A DNA stretch of 64,000 bases from Actinomycetes bacterium (GCA_025360225.1 JANYCN010000013.1:62001-126000); one strand, 5' to 3'. Shown: positions 32,799 to 41,941, counted from the first letter of the stretch. Notes: generated by a model not told the origin, from the sequence alone. Numbers and translations are program-made.

Positions 32799-33878
32799 AT
32801 GCCGCGTCGCGCCGTGGTCGTGAAGGTCGGGTCGTCGACGCTCGTCGACCCCCGCGGCCGCCTGCGCCGAGCCCGCCTCGACGGGATCGCCGCCGACGTC
32901 GCGGGCGCGGTCGAGGGCGGTGCGCGGGTCTGCGTCGTCTCAAGTGGTGCGATCGCGCTGGGCCTCGGAACGCTGTCTCGCTCAGAGCGACCAACACGGG
33001 TCGCCGAGCTCCAAGCGGCAGCGGCGATCGGCCAAGGCGTGTTGATGCGCGCATGGCAGCGGGCCCTCGAGCGACACCGATTGCCGGCCGCGCAGGTCCT
33101 CCTGACGGCGGCGGAGGTGCGCCAGCGCGCGAGCTACGTGAACGTGCGCGCGACGCTCGACACGCTTCTGCGCTGGGGCGTGACGCCGGTCGTGAACGAG
33201 AACGACTCGACGGCGACGGACGAGATCACGTTCGGCGACAACGATGCGCTTGCAGCCCAGGTGGCGGTGCTGCTCGACGCTCGGCTGCTCGTGCTGCTCA
33301 CCGACCAGGACGGGCTGTACACCCGCGACCCGCGTCTGCCCGGTGCCGAGCTGGTCTCCGAGGTCGCCGACCAGACGCTGCTCCGTACCCTCGAGGTCGG
33401 CGGGAGCGGATCGTCGTGGGGCTCGGGGGGCATGCGCTCGAAGGTCGTAGCGGCAGCGATGGCGAGCGCCGGCGGCGTCGCCACGGTGATCGCGAACGGC
33501 GGCACACCCGGCACGGTGGCCGCAGCGGTACGCGACGATCGGGTCGGCACACGCTTCCTTGCCAACGCCCACGGCCTGTCGTCGTACAAGCTGTGGATCC
33601 GCTACGGCCGCCCGAGCGCCGGGCAGATCGACGTCGACGCCGGGGCGCGACGAGCGGTTGAGCGCGACGGCGCCTCGCTGTTGCCCGTTGGCATGACCGC
33701 GGTGCACGGCCGTTTCCAGGCCGGTGATGCAGTCGAGATCGTGGGGCCCGACGGCGTGACGTTCGCAAAGGGCCTCACCGATCGTGGGGCGAACGAGCTT
33801 CGTAGCGCGCTCGGCAGCCGCGGACAGGAGCCAGCGATCCATCGCGATCAGCTGGTCCTGCTGCAGGACGACGCGTAG
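32799..33878 (+). CDS. proB: Glutamate 5-kinase with PUA domain
   Basis: 359 residues. The amino-acid-kinase domain begins VVVKVGSSTLVDPRG and has VCVVSSGAIALGLG, TPVVNENDSTATDEITFGDN (substrate and nucleotide site) and LLTDQDGLYTRDP, GSGGMRSKVVAAAMASAGG. The C-terminal ~90 residues form a PUA domain (GQIDVDAGARRAVERDGASL, GRFQAGDAVEIVGPDGV). It phosphorylates glutamate in the first step of proline synthesis. proA does not follow; the small-protein pair does. Confidence 0.93.
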   Translation: MPRRAVVVKVGSSTLVDPRGRLRRARLDGIAADVAGAVEGGARVCVVSSGAIALGLGTLSRSERPTRVAELQAAAAIGQGVLMRAWQRALERHRLPAAQVLLTAAEVRQRASYVNVRATLDTLLRWGVTPVVNENDSTATDEITFGDNDALAAQVAVLLDARLLVLLTDQDGLYTRDPRLPGAELVSEVADQTLLRTLEVGGSGSSWGSGGMRSKVVAAAMASAGGVATVIANGGTPGTVAAAVRDDRVGTRFLANAHGLSSYKLWIRYGRPSAGQIDVDAGARRAVERDGASLLPVGMTAVHGRFQAGDAVEIVGPDGVTFAKGLTDRGANELRSALGSRGQEPAIHRDQLVLLQDDA

Positions 33879-33919
33879 CGACCACCGCCGCAAGGCTGGC
33901 ATTTCCCGCTTTCAACGGG

Positions 33920-33925
33920 TAGAGT
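33920..33925 (+). promoter_or_regulatory. Leaderless -10 box (TAGAGT) with adjacent CCCG/CGGG inverted repeat
   Basis: TAGAGT ends 6 bases before GTG 33932. Immediately upstream is TTCCCGCTTTCAACGGG (33903-33919), a short inverted repeat CCCG-N7-CGGG. A similar palindrome is upstream of the paralogous gene at 34354. Confidence 0.45.
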
Positions 33926-33931
33926 GAGAGC

Positions 33932-34255
33932 GTGGCGCCGGTAGCAGTATCGGTCGAGCCTCGCGCGGCTGGCGTCGCGCGACCGCTCCAGCCCGTGGAG
34001 CTCGCGGGCCGACCACGCATGCCACGACCGGTCCTGCCGGGCACGCCGGCGGGCGGTGGCCGAGGCGACGTGATCGACGTCGAGGTGATCTGGGAGGAGG
34101 CCGAGGACCTCGCGACGCGTCCAATGGCACCCCGAGCCGGCAGGGCACACGTGCCGCCGCTGAGGCTCGCGAGCCCCGGAGCGGCGATCGCCGCCTACCG
34201 CTCGTCCTCCACGACGCGCGACCAACCCCACCAACGCGTCGACATCTTCGCCTGA
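33932..34255 (+). CDS. Small protein with DVIDVxVIWExAE motif (paralogue 1)
   Basis: 107 residues, rich in Ala, Pro and Arg. The only clear motif is DVIDVEVIWEEAEDLATRP (residues ~46-64), nearly identical to DVIDVDVIWEDAETTATTE in the next gene. The C-terminus also matches in form: a Pro-rich segment, AAIAAYRSSS and a final hydrophobic VDIFA. No membrane segment. Family and function are unknown. GTG 33932 is supported by the leaderless box. Confidence 0.55.
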   Translation: MAPVAVSVEPRAAGVARPLQPVELAGRPRMPRPVLPGTPAGGGRGDVIDVEVIWEEAEDLATRPMAPRAGRAHVPPLRLASPGAAIAAYRSSSTTRDQPHQRVDIFA

Positions 34256-34263
34256 GGCGGGCG

Positions 34264-34282
34264 AGGCCGCTTCGCGCGGCCC
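34264..34282 (+). terminator. GC hairpin after the first small-protein gene
   Basis: GGCCGC (34265-34270), loop TTCGC, GCGGCC (34276-34281), nine bases after the stop. A U-tract is missing, so termination would be weak or factor-assisted. Confidence 0.3.
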
Positions 34283-34301
34283 GACGGGCACTCCCGCGAG
34301 G

Positions 34302-34318
34302 TTCCCCATAACGGGGGA
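34302..34318. promoter_or_regulatory. TCCCC/GGGGA palindrome upstream of paralogue 2
   Basis: TTCCCCATAACGGGGGA contains TCCCC-N6-GGGGA. It resembles TTCCC...ACGGG upstream of the paralogous gene 33932, suggesting a shared operator, though its distance to the start differs (about 36 against 13 bases). Confidence 0.35.
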
Positions 34319-34341
34319 TCCGTCCGCCGCCACCACCGGCG

Positions 34342-34347
34342 TACCTT
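34342..34347 (+). promoter_or_regulatory. Leaderless -10 box (TACCTT) of paralogue 2
   Basis: TACCTT ends 6 bases before GTG 34354, which favours this GTG over ATG 34363. Confidence 0.45.
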
Positions 34348-34353
34348 CGTGCC

Positions 34354-34638
34354 GTGAGCAGCATGGCAATCACAACCACCCGCACCGCCGCCCCCGCGTG
34401 GCACCCGGTCACCCGCACCGCCCGCGTCGAGAACCTGCCAGCCGCCCCCGCCGCCGACGTCATCGACGTCGACGTCATCTGGGAGGACGCCGAGACGACC
34501 GCAACCACCGAGCCCTTCCGCTTCGGCGCCATCGCCTACCAGGCCCCGATCACCCCCCGCACCGCCGCCGCCGCGCACTACCAACAAGCCGCCGCCAACC
34601 ACCGCGCCGCCGGCACCCTCATCAGCGCCCTCGCGTAG
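34354..34638 (+). CDS. Small protein with DVIDVxVIWExAE motif (paralogue 2)
   Basis: 94 residues. Shares DVIDVDVIWEDAE (residues ~35-47) with the upstream gene, and a similar architecture with an Ala-rich helical end (AAAAHYQQAAANHRAAGTL). Codon use is extreme: almost every third base is C (GCC, ACC, GTC), much more than in neighbouring genes, as in strongly expressed genes. No family recognised. A tandem duplication with paralogue 1 is likely. Between proB and the convergent ddl. Confidence 0.55.
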   Translation: MSSMAITTTRTAAPAWHPVTRTARVENLPAAPAADVIDVDVIWEDAETTATTEPFRFGAIAYQAPITPRTAAAAHYQQAAANHRAAGTLISALA

Positions 34639-34661
34639 CACCCTTCACCGGGGCAGCCGGC

Positions 34662-35645
34662 CTACCAGAGCAACGTTGACCGGCGCGCGTGACGTTCCAA
34701 CGCTAGATCGATGAGCCGTTCGAGAAGCGCCGGGTATGGCGTGCCGGCCGCGTCGAACAGGCGCGCGTAGACGCTCGTAGCGGTGAAGCCCGGGATCGTG
34801 TTGACCTCGTTCAACACCACACGACCGCTGTGCTCGAGGAAGAAGTCGATGCGGGCCATGCCGGCCAGGTCGCAGACCTCGAACGCCTGAATGGCGATCG
34901 CCTGGATGCGCGCCGCAGCGCCGCTCGGAAGATCGGCAGGGATGATGATCTCCGAGCCCTCAGCGGCGTACTTCGCCTCGAAGTCATACCAGCCTGACCG
35001 TGGCACGATCTCTCCAACTGCGGAGGCGACCGGAGCGTCGTTGCCGAGCACGCCGCACTCGACCTCGCGACCGACGATCGCTCGTTCGACCAGGACCTTG
35101 TCGTCGTGGCGGAACGCCAGCGTCAAGGCCGCTGGCAGATCGTCAAGGCCCTCGACGCGCGAGATGCCGACGCTCGAGCCAAGGCGCACCGGCTTCACGA
35201 ACACGGGGAACCCGAGCCGCTCGGCAACCGATCGACCGACGGCAGGATCATCCGGGTGGTCGCGGAACACCCGCAACGTGATCGACGGCGCGACGGCGAT
35301 CCCGGCGTCGCGCAACACGGCCTTCGTGCGGTCCTTGTCCATCGCGAGCGCCGATCCGAGCACGCCAGCGCCGACGTACGGCACGTCGAGCAGCTCCAGC
35401 AATCCCTGCACCGTCCCGTCCTCGCCGAAGGCGCCGTGCAGGATCGGCAGAACGACGTCGACGTCGAACGCCCCGTGGGCGACCAGATCGGGCCACCCGC
35501 CGACCCGGGGAATCGTCACCTGGGTGACCTCGAACTGGCTCGGATCAAGCGCCATCGCAACCGAAGCTGCAGACGCGAGGGAGATGTCGTGCTCCGAGGA
35601 CCTCCCGCCGGCGAGCACGGCGACACGCACGCGCTCGCCTGCCAT
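34662..35645 (-). CDS. ddl: D-alanine--D-alanine ligase
   Basis: 327 residues. ATP-grasp ligase: VAVLAGGRSSEHDISLASAA at the N-terminus, VLPILHGAFGEDGTVQGLLE, LGFPVFVKPVRLGSSVGISR (nucleotide site), GREVECGVLG, and metal/phosphate residues in ARIDFFLEHSGRVVLNEVNT followed by IPGFTATSVY. It makes the D-Ala-D-Ala end of peptidoglycan precursors. It is the last gene of the fha-PP2C-rodA-pbpA-pknB operon and overlaps pknB by one base (TGATG), so wall precursor supply is tied to the kinase cluster. Confidence 0.93.
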   Translation of the reverse strand: MAGERVRVAVLAGGRSSEHDISLASAASVAMALDPSQFEVTQVTIPRVGGWPDLVAHGAFDVDVVLPILHGAFGEDGTVQGLLELLDVPYVGAGVLGSALAMDKDRTKAVLRDAGIAVAPSITLRVFRDHPDDPAVGRSVAERLGFPVFVKPVRLGSSVGISRVEGLDDLPAALTLAFRHDDKVLVERAIVGREVECGVLGNDAPVASAVGEIVPRSGWYDFEAKYAAEGSEIIIPADLPSGAAARIQAIAIQAFEVCDLAGMARIDFFLEHSGRVVLNEVNTIPGFTATSVYARLFDAAGTPYPALLERLIDLALERHARRSTLLW

Positions 35646-37567
35646 CAGGCGACGTGGCCGACGGTGATCGTGACCGTGGAGCCAGGCCCAACGGGCGTGT
35701 CGGACGGCGGATCGGAGCTGATCACGGAGCCGTCCTGCGACACGTCCGTGATCACCACCGGCTTCACCTTGACACCCAGGCCAAGCTTCTTCAACGCCGC
35801 CGTGGCGTCGCCTTCCGAGAGGCCGACGAGCGTGGGCACGGTGATCTGTGCTGGACCGCTCGACACGGTCAACGTCACCTTGGTGCCGCGGGCGACCTGC
35901 TTGCCGGGAGCCGGCGAGACGGAGATCACCGTGCCCGCCGCGATCGAAGCGGAGGGGACCTGGAGCGAGGGAAGGACGGCAACGAGACCGAGGTCGGCGA
36001 GCGCGCTCAGCGCGTCACCTTCCTTGGTGTTGACGACGTTCGGCACGGCCACCTTCCCAGGCCCGGACGACACCGTGAGCACGACCTCCGAGCCCTTTGC
36101 CGCCTGCGGCGTCGACGGATCCTGGGAGATCACATCACCGGTGGCGATCGTCGGGTCAGCCTTGTCAACCCGACGGGGGAGGAACCCGGCGGTCCGCAAC
36201 AACCCCGAGGCGATCTCATACGTCTTGCCGGCAACCGTTGGCAGGTCGACGAGCTCCGCGCCCTTCGAGACGGTCAGCTGGATCGGTGCGTCGGAGGCTG
36301 CGAGGCTCGTGCCGGGCGGATCCTGTTGCAGCACCTCGCCGACGGGGCGGTCGGAGAACGCCTCGATCGGCGCCAGCAGGTTCGTGAATCCCTTGAGGCC
36401 GAGCGCGGCCTGCGCGTCAGCGATCTGCATGCCCACGACATTCGGGACGCCCGAGGTCGCCGTCGAGCCTGTGGGCTGCGTCGTCGGCGTCGCGCCACCG
36501 CCCGAGCCGTTCAAGACGTACGCTGCTCCGGCGGCGACGGCGGCGACAAGCACGAGCGCAACGATCCACGGCCACGCCGGCCGTGCCCGGTCAGCACGAG
36601 CAGCGGGCCGTGCCGACGACCGCGGCGATGCCGACGGCAGAGCACCCCCCGAGGAGACGATCGTGCGTCCCACGTGATGATCCTCATCGGCCGGAAGCGC
36701 GGTCGGCAGCGGCGGGCTGGCTGGGTCGAGCCCCTTGCGGACGCGGTCGAGGTCGATCCCCATCTCGTCGGCGCTCTGGTACCGGCGGGCTGGATCCTTC
36801 TCCATCGCCCGCAGGACGATCTGCTCAAGCCCGGGTGGGATCGACGGGAGGACCTGGCGGGGCGGCATCGGCCGCTCCTGCACGTGCTTCATCGCCACCG
36901 CAACGGCCGAGTCACCGGCGAACGGCACGCGGCCGGTGAGCATCTCGTACAGGACCACGCCAACCGAGTACAGGTCACTCTCAGGCCCGACCTCCTGTCC
37001 ACGCGCCTGCTCCGGCGACAGGTACTGGGCGGTGCCGACGATCGAGCCCGCCTCCGTCATGTCCGAGTCGCCGGCGCGCGCGATGCCGAAATCGGTCACC
37101 TTCACGCGCCCGTCGCGCAGCACCATCACGTTGTGCGGCTTCACGTCGCGGTGGATCACGTCGCGGCGGTGAGCGAAACGCAGCGCGGCGAGCAACTGCA
37201 GCGTCACCTCGATCGCGCGCCTCGGCGGCAGCGGCCCCTCGCGTCCGATCACGTCCTTCAACGTGTCGCCGTCGAGGAACTCCATCGCGATGTAGTACGA
37301 GCCGTCGGCCCTGCCGCGGTCGTAGATGGCGACGATGTTCTGCTGGCTCAGACCAGCCGCGGCCCGCGCCTCCCGGGCGAACCGCTCTACGAACGTCGCG
37401 TCATCGGAGTACCGGTCGGAGAGCACCTTGATCGCAACCTGCCGGTGCAGGTCGACGTCCTCAGCGAGGAACACCCGCGCCATCCCACCCGAGCCGAGCC
37501 GGCGGATGATGCGGTAGCGCCCGTCGAACAGGCCAGAGGTCGTGCTGGTGTCGTCGTGTGCGGTCAC
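35645..37567 (-). CDS. pknB: PASTA-domain serine/threonine protein kinase PknB
   Basis: 640 residues from GTG 37567. Kinase domain ~13-275: RIIRRLGSGGMARVFLAEDV (P-loop), VAIKVL, HRDVKPHNVMVL (catalytic loop), VTDFGIAR and TAQYLSPEQARG. A linker leads to one membrane helix (WPWIVALVLVAAVAAGAAYV, ~345-365) and four PASTA repeats (for example VPNVVGMQIADAQAALGL and VPTLVGLSEGDATAALKKLG) outside the cell that sense muropeptides or lipid II. It regulates wall growth and division with the PP2C phosphatase encoded in the same operon. Starts 14 bases after pbpA. Confidence 0.95.
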   Translation of the reverse strand: MTAHDDTSTTSGLFDGRYRIIRRLGSGGMARVFLAEDVDLHRQVAIKVLSDRYSDDATFVERFAREARAAAGLSQQNIVAIYDRGRADGSYYIAMEFLDGDTLKDVIGREGPLPPRRAIEVTLQLLAALRFAHRRDVIHRDVKPHNVMVLRDGRVKVTDFGIARAGDSDMTEAGSIVGTAQYLSPEQARGQEVGPESDLYSVGVVLYEMLTGRVPFAGDSAVAVAMKHVQERPMPPRQVLPSIPPGLEQIVLRAMEKDPARRYQSADEMGIDLDRVRKGLDPASPPLPTALPADEDHHVGRTIVSSGGALPSASPRSSARPAARADRARPAWPWIVALVLVAAVAAGAAYVLNGSGGGATPTTQPTGSTATSGVPNVVGMQIADAQAALGLKGFTNLLAPIEAFSDRPVGEVLQQDPPGTSLAASDAPIQLTVSKGAELVDLPTVAGKTYEIASGLLRTAGFLPRRVDKADPTIATGDVISQDPSTPQAAKGSEVVLTVSSGPGKVAVPNVVNTKEGDALSALADLGLVAVLPSLQVPSASIAAGTVISVSPAPGKQVARGTKVTLTVSSGPAQITVPTLVGLSEGDATAALKKLGLGVKVKPVVITDVSQDGSVISSDPPSDTPVGPGSTVTITVGHVA

Positions 37568-37581
37568 CCGTTCACCGGAGG

Positions 37582-39030
37582 TTACCCGCCTCCCAGCAGT
37601 TCGCGGATGACGTCCCGCGCGACCGGCGCCGCAATCACCCCACCGTAGTCGGTCGTGTCCTCCACGACGACAGCCACGGCGATGCGTGGCGCGGACGCTG
37701 GCGCGAAGGCGATGAACCACGCGTCGTTCAGGCCACGGCGCGCGGTCTGCGCCGTTCCCGTCTTACCGGCGACCTCGAGTCCGCCGAGCTGCGCGGCCTG
37801 GCCCGTGCCCTCATCGACGACGCGGCGCATGATCGCGGTCAGCGTCGCGGCGGTCGTCGCTGACACCGCTCGCCCGAGCGACTGCGGTACCGTCGCTACC
37901 ACGAGCCGGCCGGAGCGGTCGCGGATCCGGTCGACGATGTGCGGCGCCATCATCGTTCCGCCGTTCGCGATCGCCGCAACGACCTCGGCCATCTGCAGCG
38001 GCGTGACGAGCAGCCCGCCCTGTCCGATCGCGACGCGAGCGACGTCAAGCTGCGTGCCGCGACCTGCGAGCCGGCCGGGCGCGGTGTAGACGCCGGAGGA
38101 GGTCATCTGAGCGGTCGGGTAGTCGAACGGCGGGAGCGAGCCGAACCCGAACCGGAGCAGCTCGTCGTACAACGCCGATCGCCCAACCTGTTGACCGACG
38201 CGCGCGAAGGTCGTGTTGTAGGACTGCACCAACGCGTCGGCGAGGCTGTTCGGGTTGGGCGCCACCTCTCCCGACGCGTTGCACAGCGGACGGAACACCG
38301 TGATGCATGACCCGCCGGGGAACGTCGTGTCGGCCGTGATCGTCCCCCCGTCGAGCGCCGCGGCCGCCGTCACGACCTTGAACGTCGAGCCAGGCGGGTA
38401 CAGCCCCTGCGTCGCGCGGTTCAGCAACACGCCGTCGCGCCGGGAGAGCAGCGTTGCGAAGCCGTTATCGACGAGGTTCGGGTCGAAGGTCGGCAACGTC
38501 ACCATCGCGAGCACGCGGCCTGTCGACGGCTCGATGGCGACGACAGCTCCGCGGTGGTGTGTTCTGCGCAGCGCGCGCGTTGCTGCCTCCTGAAGCCGCG
38601 CCGACAGCGTCAGGACGACGTCGTCGCCGCGCACCGTGCGCCCGGCAAGCGTCCCGATCAGACCAGGTCCGTCGCCAAGGTTCAGGCTCGCGCCGCTGAG
38701 AACGTCGTCCTGGGCACGCTCGACGCCGGCCTCGCTCGCCCCGATCGACGCGTAACCAACGACGGCGGAGGCAAGGGAGCCAGACGGATAGCGGCGACGG
38801 TAGATCGTCCGGCCGTTCGCGGTGTGCCCGACGCTTTCCGCGAGGATTCGACCGTCAGATGAGAGGATCCGCCCGCGATCGATAGCGAGCTGACGGAACA
38901 CGAGCCGCGGGTTGTCGCGCCGGGCATCGAGCGACGGTGCTGCCCACAGCTGCCAGTAGCTCGTCGTCGCGATCAGCACGACGTAGGCGAGGGCGAGCGC
39001 CAGCAGGAGGCGGCCGATCCGCGCGTTCAC
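37582..39030 (-). CDS. pbpA: Class B penicillin-binding protein (PbpA type)
   Basis: 482 residues from GTG 39030, which overlaps the rodA stop. One N-terminal membrane helix (LLLALALAYVVLIATTSYW), a dimerisation domain (IDRGRILSSDGRILAES) and a transpeptidase domain with SxxK serine in YPPGSTFKVVTAAAAL, SYN in VQSYNTTFARVG and KTG in EVAGKTGTAQT. It cross-links peptidoglycan as the partner of the adjacent RodA/FtsW glycosyltransferase. Order and size match actinobacterial pbpA. Confidence 0.94.
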   Translation of the reverse strand: MNARIGRLLLALALAYVVLIATTSYWQLWAAPSLDARRDNPRLVFRQLAIDRGRILSSDGRILAESVGHTANGRTIYRRRYPSGSLASAVVGYASIGASEAGVERAQDDVLSGASLNLGDGPGLIGTLAGRTVRGDDVVLTLSARLQEAATRALRRTHHRGAVVAIEPSTGRVLAMVTLPTFDPNLVDNGFATLLSRRDGVLLNRATQGLYPPGSTFKVVTAAAALDGGTITADTTFPGGSCITVFRPLCNASGEVAPNPNSLADALVQSYNTTFARVGQQVGRSALYDELLRFGFGSLPPFDYPTAQMTSSGVYTAPGRLAGRGTQLDVARVAIGQGGLLVTPLQMAEVVAAIANGGTMMAPHIVDRIRDRSGRLVVATVPQSLGRAVSATTAATLTAIMRRVVDEGTGQAAQLGGLEVAGKTGTAQTARRGLNDAWFIAFAPASAPRIAVAVVVEDTTDYGGVIAAPVARDVIRELLGGG

Positions 39031-40328
39031 CCGCGCCCCTCGAGACGGTTGGCGCGCGCAGAGGCGCAGAGCAGCAAGCCGAGAAGGCCGAAGTTGGCAA
39101 CGACCGACGAGCCGCCATACGACACGAAGGGAAGCGTGATCCCGGTGAGCGGGAGGAGCTTCGTGACGCCGGCGACGATCACGAACGCCTGGAAGCCGAG
39201 CGCGAACGCCAGCCCAGCGGCCAGGAGCTTGGTGAAGGTGTCGTCGGCGACCGAGGCGATCTTCAGGCCACGGAAGACGACGACGAGGTACACCAGCAAC
39301 AGCCCCGCAGCGCCGGCGAGCCCGGTCTCGGTTGCGATCACCGAGTAGATGAAGTCCGTCGATGCCGCAGGGATCACGGTGTCGTGCCCGATCAGCACGA
39401 AGCCGCGGCCGAAGCCCGAGCCGAAGACGCCGCCGTCGGCGATCGAGTACAGCGACTGGATGATCTGGTACCCGCTTCCCCGCGCCGTTCGCCACGGGTC
39501 GATCCAGGTGTCAATTCGCTCGCGGACATGAGCCGCGCCGCGCACCGCGGCGGCGCCGCCAACCGTCGCCGCAGCGATCCCACCACCCACGTAGAGCGGA
39601 CGACCGGTCGCGACGTACAGCATGGCGAGGAACACGGCGTAGTACAGGAGCGACGAGCCGAAGTCATTGACGGCAACGAGGAGCACGAGCGCAGCGCCCC
39701 ACAGCGCGACGAGCGGCACCACGTGGCGGAGCGCCGGGATCCCGACCCGCAGCACCCGCCGCGTGGGGTGGGTCAACACCTCGCCGTTGACGCGCAGGTA
39801 GCCAGCCATGAACACCACCAGCAGCACCTTCGCGAACTCGCCCGGTTGGATCTGGAACGAGCCGACGCGAATCCACAAGCGTGCCCCGTTGACGCTCGTG
39901 CCGAGAACGACCGTGGCGAGCAGCAGCAGCACCGCCGCGACGCCCGCCGTGTAGCGCAGCGCCTCGAGCCGCCGTGGGTCGTCGAAGAGCCGGACGACGA
40001 CGACGAGCACGACGATCCCAACGCCGACCCACAGGCTCTGGGTGCGTGCGAGCACCGGGTCGATGCGGTAGATCTCGATCTCGCCGATCGCGCTGAGGAG
40101 CGCCGCGCAAGGCAGCAGATACGGGTCGGCCGCTGGCAGCACCACCCGTAAGAACAGGTGTGCGGCGGCGTACGGTGCAAGAAACAGGCCGGCATAGGTG
40201 AGCGAGACCGTCGAGACGGCGTTGTCGCGCGCGACGAAGACGGCGAGGAACCCGCTGACGGTGATCGCTGCCACGAGCAGCAGGTTCACCAGCTCACGGT
40301 TCCGCGGCGTGCGGAGCCGGCCGATCAT
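39027..40328 (-). CDS. rodA: FtsW/RodA-family SEDS peptidoglycan glycosyltransferase
   Basis: 433 residues, about 12 membrane helices. SEDS signatures: GSFQIQPGEFAKVLLVVF, VNDFGSSLLYYAVFLAMLYV with the catalytic Asp, DPWRTARGSGYQIIQSLYSI, GFGRGFVLIGHDTVIPAAST, DFIYSVIATETGL and ITLPFVSYGGSSVVANF. It polymerises glycan strands together with the downstream class B PBP. ATG 40328 overlaps the phosphatase stop (ATGA). RodA rather than FtsW is chosen because of synteny with fhaA-pknB clusters. Confidence 0.93.
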   Translation of the reverse strand: MIGRLRTPRNRELVNLLLVAAITVSGFLAVFVARDNAVSTVSLTYAGLFLAPYAAAHLFLRVVLPAADPYLLPCAALLSAIGEIEIYRIDPVLARTQSLWVGVGIVVLVVVVRLFDDPRRLEALRYTAGVAAVLLLLATVVLGTSVNGARLWIRVGSFQIQPGEFAKVLLVVFMAGYLRVNGEVLTHPTRRVLRVGIPALRHVVPLVALWGAALVLLVAVNDFGSSLLYYAVFLAMLYVATGRPLYVGGGIAAATVGGAAAVRGAAHVRERIDTWIDPWRTARGSGYQIIQSLYSIADGGVFGSGFGRGFVLIGHDTVIPAASTDFIYSVIATETGLAGAAGLLLVYLVVVFRGLKIASVADDTFTKLLAAGLAFALGFQAFVIVAGVTKLLPLTGITLPFVSYGGSSVVANFGLLGLLLCASARANRLEGRG

Positions 40329-41443
40329 CGCCAGTACGCGCTCGCCGCGAGACGGCGGACGCGGGCAGAGGCGTCGCCAGCGCTCAGGATCGCATGGTCG
40401 AAGAGCCTGGCGCGCTCGGCGGCCGTCAGAGCGCGCACCGGGATCGGCGACACACGCTCGGCGCGGTACAGGCGTACGCCGCCGACGAGGTCGATCGGTA
40501 GCCCCTGGTAGACGGCCACCTGGCCCTGCGACGTCGCACCGACGAAGTGCGCCCACCCGAGGTACGCCGACCCGGCAAGCACCAGCGCAACGGCGCCGGC
40601 GAGCGCCGCGACGACCGTGACGGCACGCCGCAACGGCGAGCGCCGACGCTCTGGCTCCGCGGCGTCGACGAGGATCAGCCGGCGAGGCGGCGCCGCCACC
40701 ATCGCCGGTCGAGCCGCCGCGGGCGCTCGCTCGCCACCGCCGAGGCGGAAGAGCACGACCGAGATGTTGTCCTCACCGCCAGCCGCGTTCGCGGCCCGCA
40801 CGAGCTCGCGAGCAGCGACCTCGAGCGAGGGCACCGCGCGCAGGATTCGGCCAATCTGTGCATCACCCACCATCCCCGTGAGCCCGTCGGAGCAGAGCAG
40901 GTACACGTCATCGGCGACCGTCTCCGCGACGATCGTGTCGACGTCGACGGACTGCTCGGTTCCGAGCGCGCGGGTGATCACCGAGCGCTGCGGGTGAACC
41001 TCCGCCTCCCGGGGGGTGATCGCGCCCCGGCGGACGAGCTCGCCGACAAGCGAGTGGTCCTCGGTCACCTGCTCGAGCACCCCGTCACGCAGACGGTAGG
41101 CGCGCGAGTCGCCGACGTGCCCGAGCACGACGCGATCCTCGGCGACGAAGGCGACGGTGACGGTCGTTCCCATGCCCGCCGTCGCGATGTCGGTCGCGCC
41201 GCGCTCGAAGATCCGGCGGTTCGCGAGCTCGATCGTCGCTCGAACGAACGAGTCGGGGCTGTCCGGGTCGCTCGTCGTGTCCGCGAAGGTCTCGACGGCG
41301 ATCCGCGCGGCGGTCTCGCCCGCGCGTGCCCCACCCATCCCGTCGGCGACGACGAACAACGGCGGCGTCGCCAGCAACGCGTCCTCGTTCGCGCGCCGCA
41401 CGAGCCCGGTGTGGCTCTCCGCCCAGTAGTCGACGACGTTCAC
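40325..41443 (-). CDS. pstP: PP2C-family serine/threonine phosphatase (PstP-like)
   Basis: 372 residues. PP2C motifs: GLVRRANEDALLA, LFVVADGMGGARAGETAA (metal-binding Asp), LGHVGDSRAYRLRDGVLEQV, VTEDHSLVGELVRRG, LLCSDGLTGMVGD and AGGEDNISVVLF. A C-terminal membrane helix (AVTVVAALAGAVALVLAGSA) and a short external part follow. It reverses phosphorylation by the PknB-type kinases of the operon. GTG start overlaps the fhaB stop. Confidence 0.94.
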   Translation of the reverse strand: MNVVDYWAESHTGLVRRANEDALLATPPLFVVADGMGGARAGETAARIAVETFADTTSDPDSPDSFVRATIELANRRIFERGATDIATAGMGTTVTVAFVAEDRVVLGHVGDSRAYRLRDGVLEQVTEDHSLVGELVRRGAITPREAEVHPQRSVITRALGTEQSVDVDTIVAETVADDVYLLCSDGLTGMVGDAQIGRILRAVPSLEVAARELVRAANAAGGEDNISVVLFRLGGGERAPAAARPAMVAAPPRRLILVDAAEPERRRSPLRRAVTVVAALAGAVALVLAGSAYLGWAHFVGATSQGQVAVYQGLPIDLVGGVRLYRAERVSPIPVRALTAAERARLFDHAILSAGDASARVRRLAASAYWR

Positions 41444-41934
41444 CGCGAACCATCCGCTTCGAACGTCAGGTCGGTCGTGCCGATGCGGACGGTGTCACCG
41501 TCGGCGAGCAGCCGCTCGGAGTCGACCCTGACGCCGTTCACGAGCGTCCCGTTCGTCGAGGCGAGATCGACGAGCACGACCCCGTCCGCGGTGCGCCGCG
41601 TGCGAGCGTGGTGGCCAGAGGCCGTCTCGTCGCCCTCCAGCACGACGTCGCAATCGGTCGCGCGACCGATCAGGAGGTCGCCGTCGAGCAGCACGCGAGT
41701 GCCGACGGGAAACACCGCGCTCGCAACGACGGACAGAGACGCGCCGCCGCGCGGGCGCGTCGGTTCTGCAAGCGCCGAGCCGAGCCCGACCGCGCGAGCA
41801 GCGGCGGCAGACAGCACGAGGGACTCCTGCGGAGCGCGGACGTCACGCACCGACAGGCGGACGACGCGCCAGATGAACAGATAGAGCAGGACGACGAAGG
41901 CAGCCCGCGCGATCAGGAGCGATTGCTCGACCAC
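41440..41934 (-). CDS. fhaB: FHA-domain protein FhaB
   Basis: 164 residues from GTG 41934, which gives the normal FhaB form: an N-terminal membrane helix (IARAAFVVLLYLFIWRVVRL), a linker, then an FHA domain at ~80-164 with LLIGRATDCDVVLEGDETAS, GHHARTRR and VDLASTNGTLVNGVRV. FHA domains bind phosphothreonine; FhaB recruits kinases and division proteins in mycobacteria. Lies 7 bases after fhaA and couples to the phosphatase. Confidence 0.88.
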   Translation of the reverse strand: MVEQSLLIARAAFVVLLYLFIWRVVRLSVRDVRAPQESLVLSAAAARAVGLGSALAEPTRPRGGASLSVVASAVFPVGTRVLLDGDLLIGRATDCDVVLEGDETASGHHARTRRTADGVVLVDLASTNGTLVNGVRVDSERLLADGDTVRIGTTDLTFEADGSR

Positions 41935-41941
41935 GCGCCGG

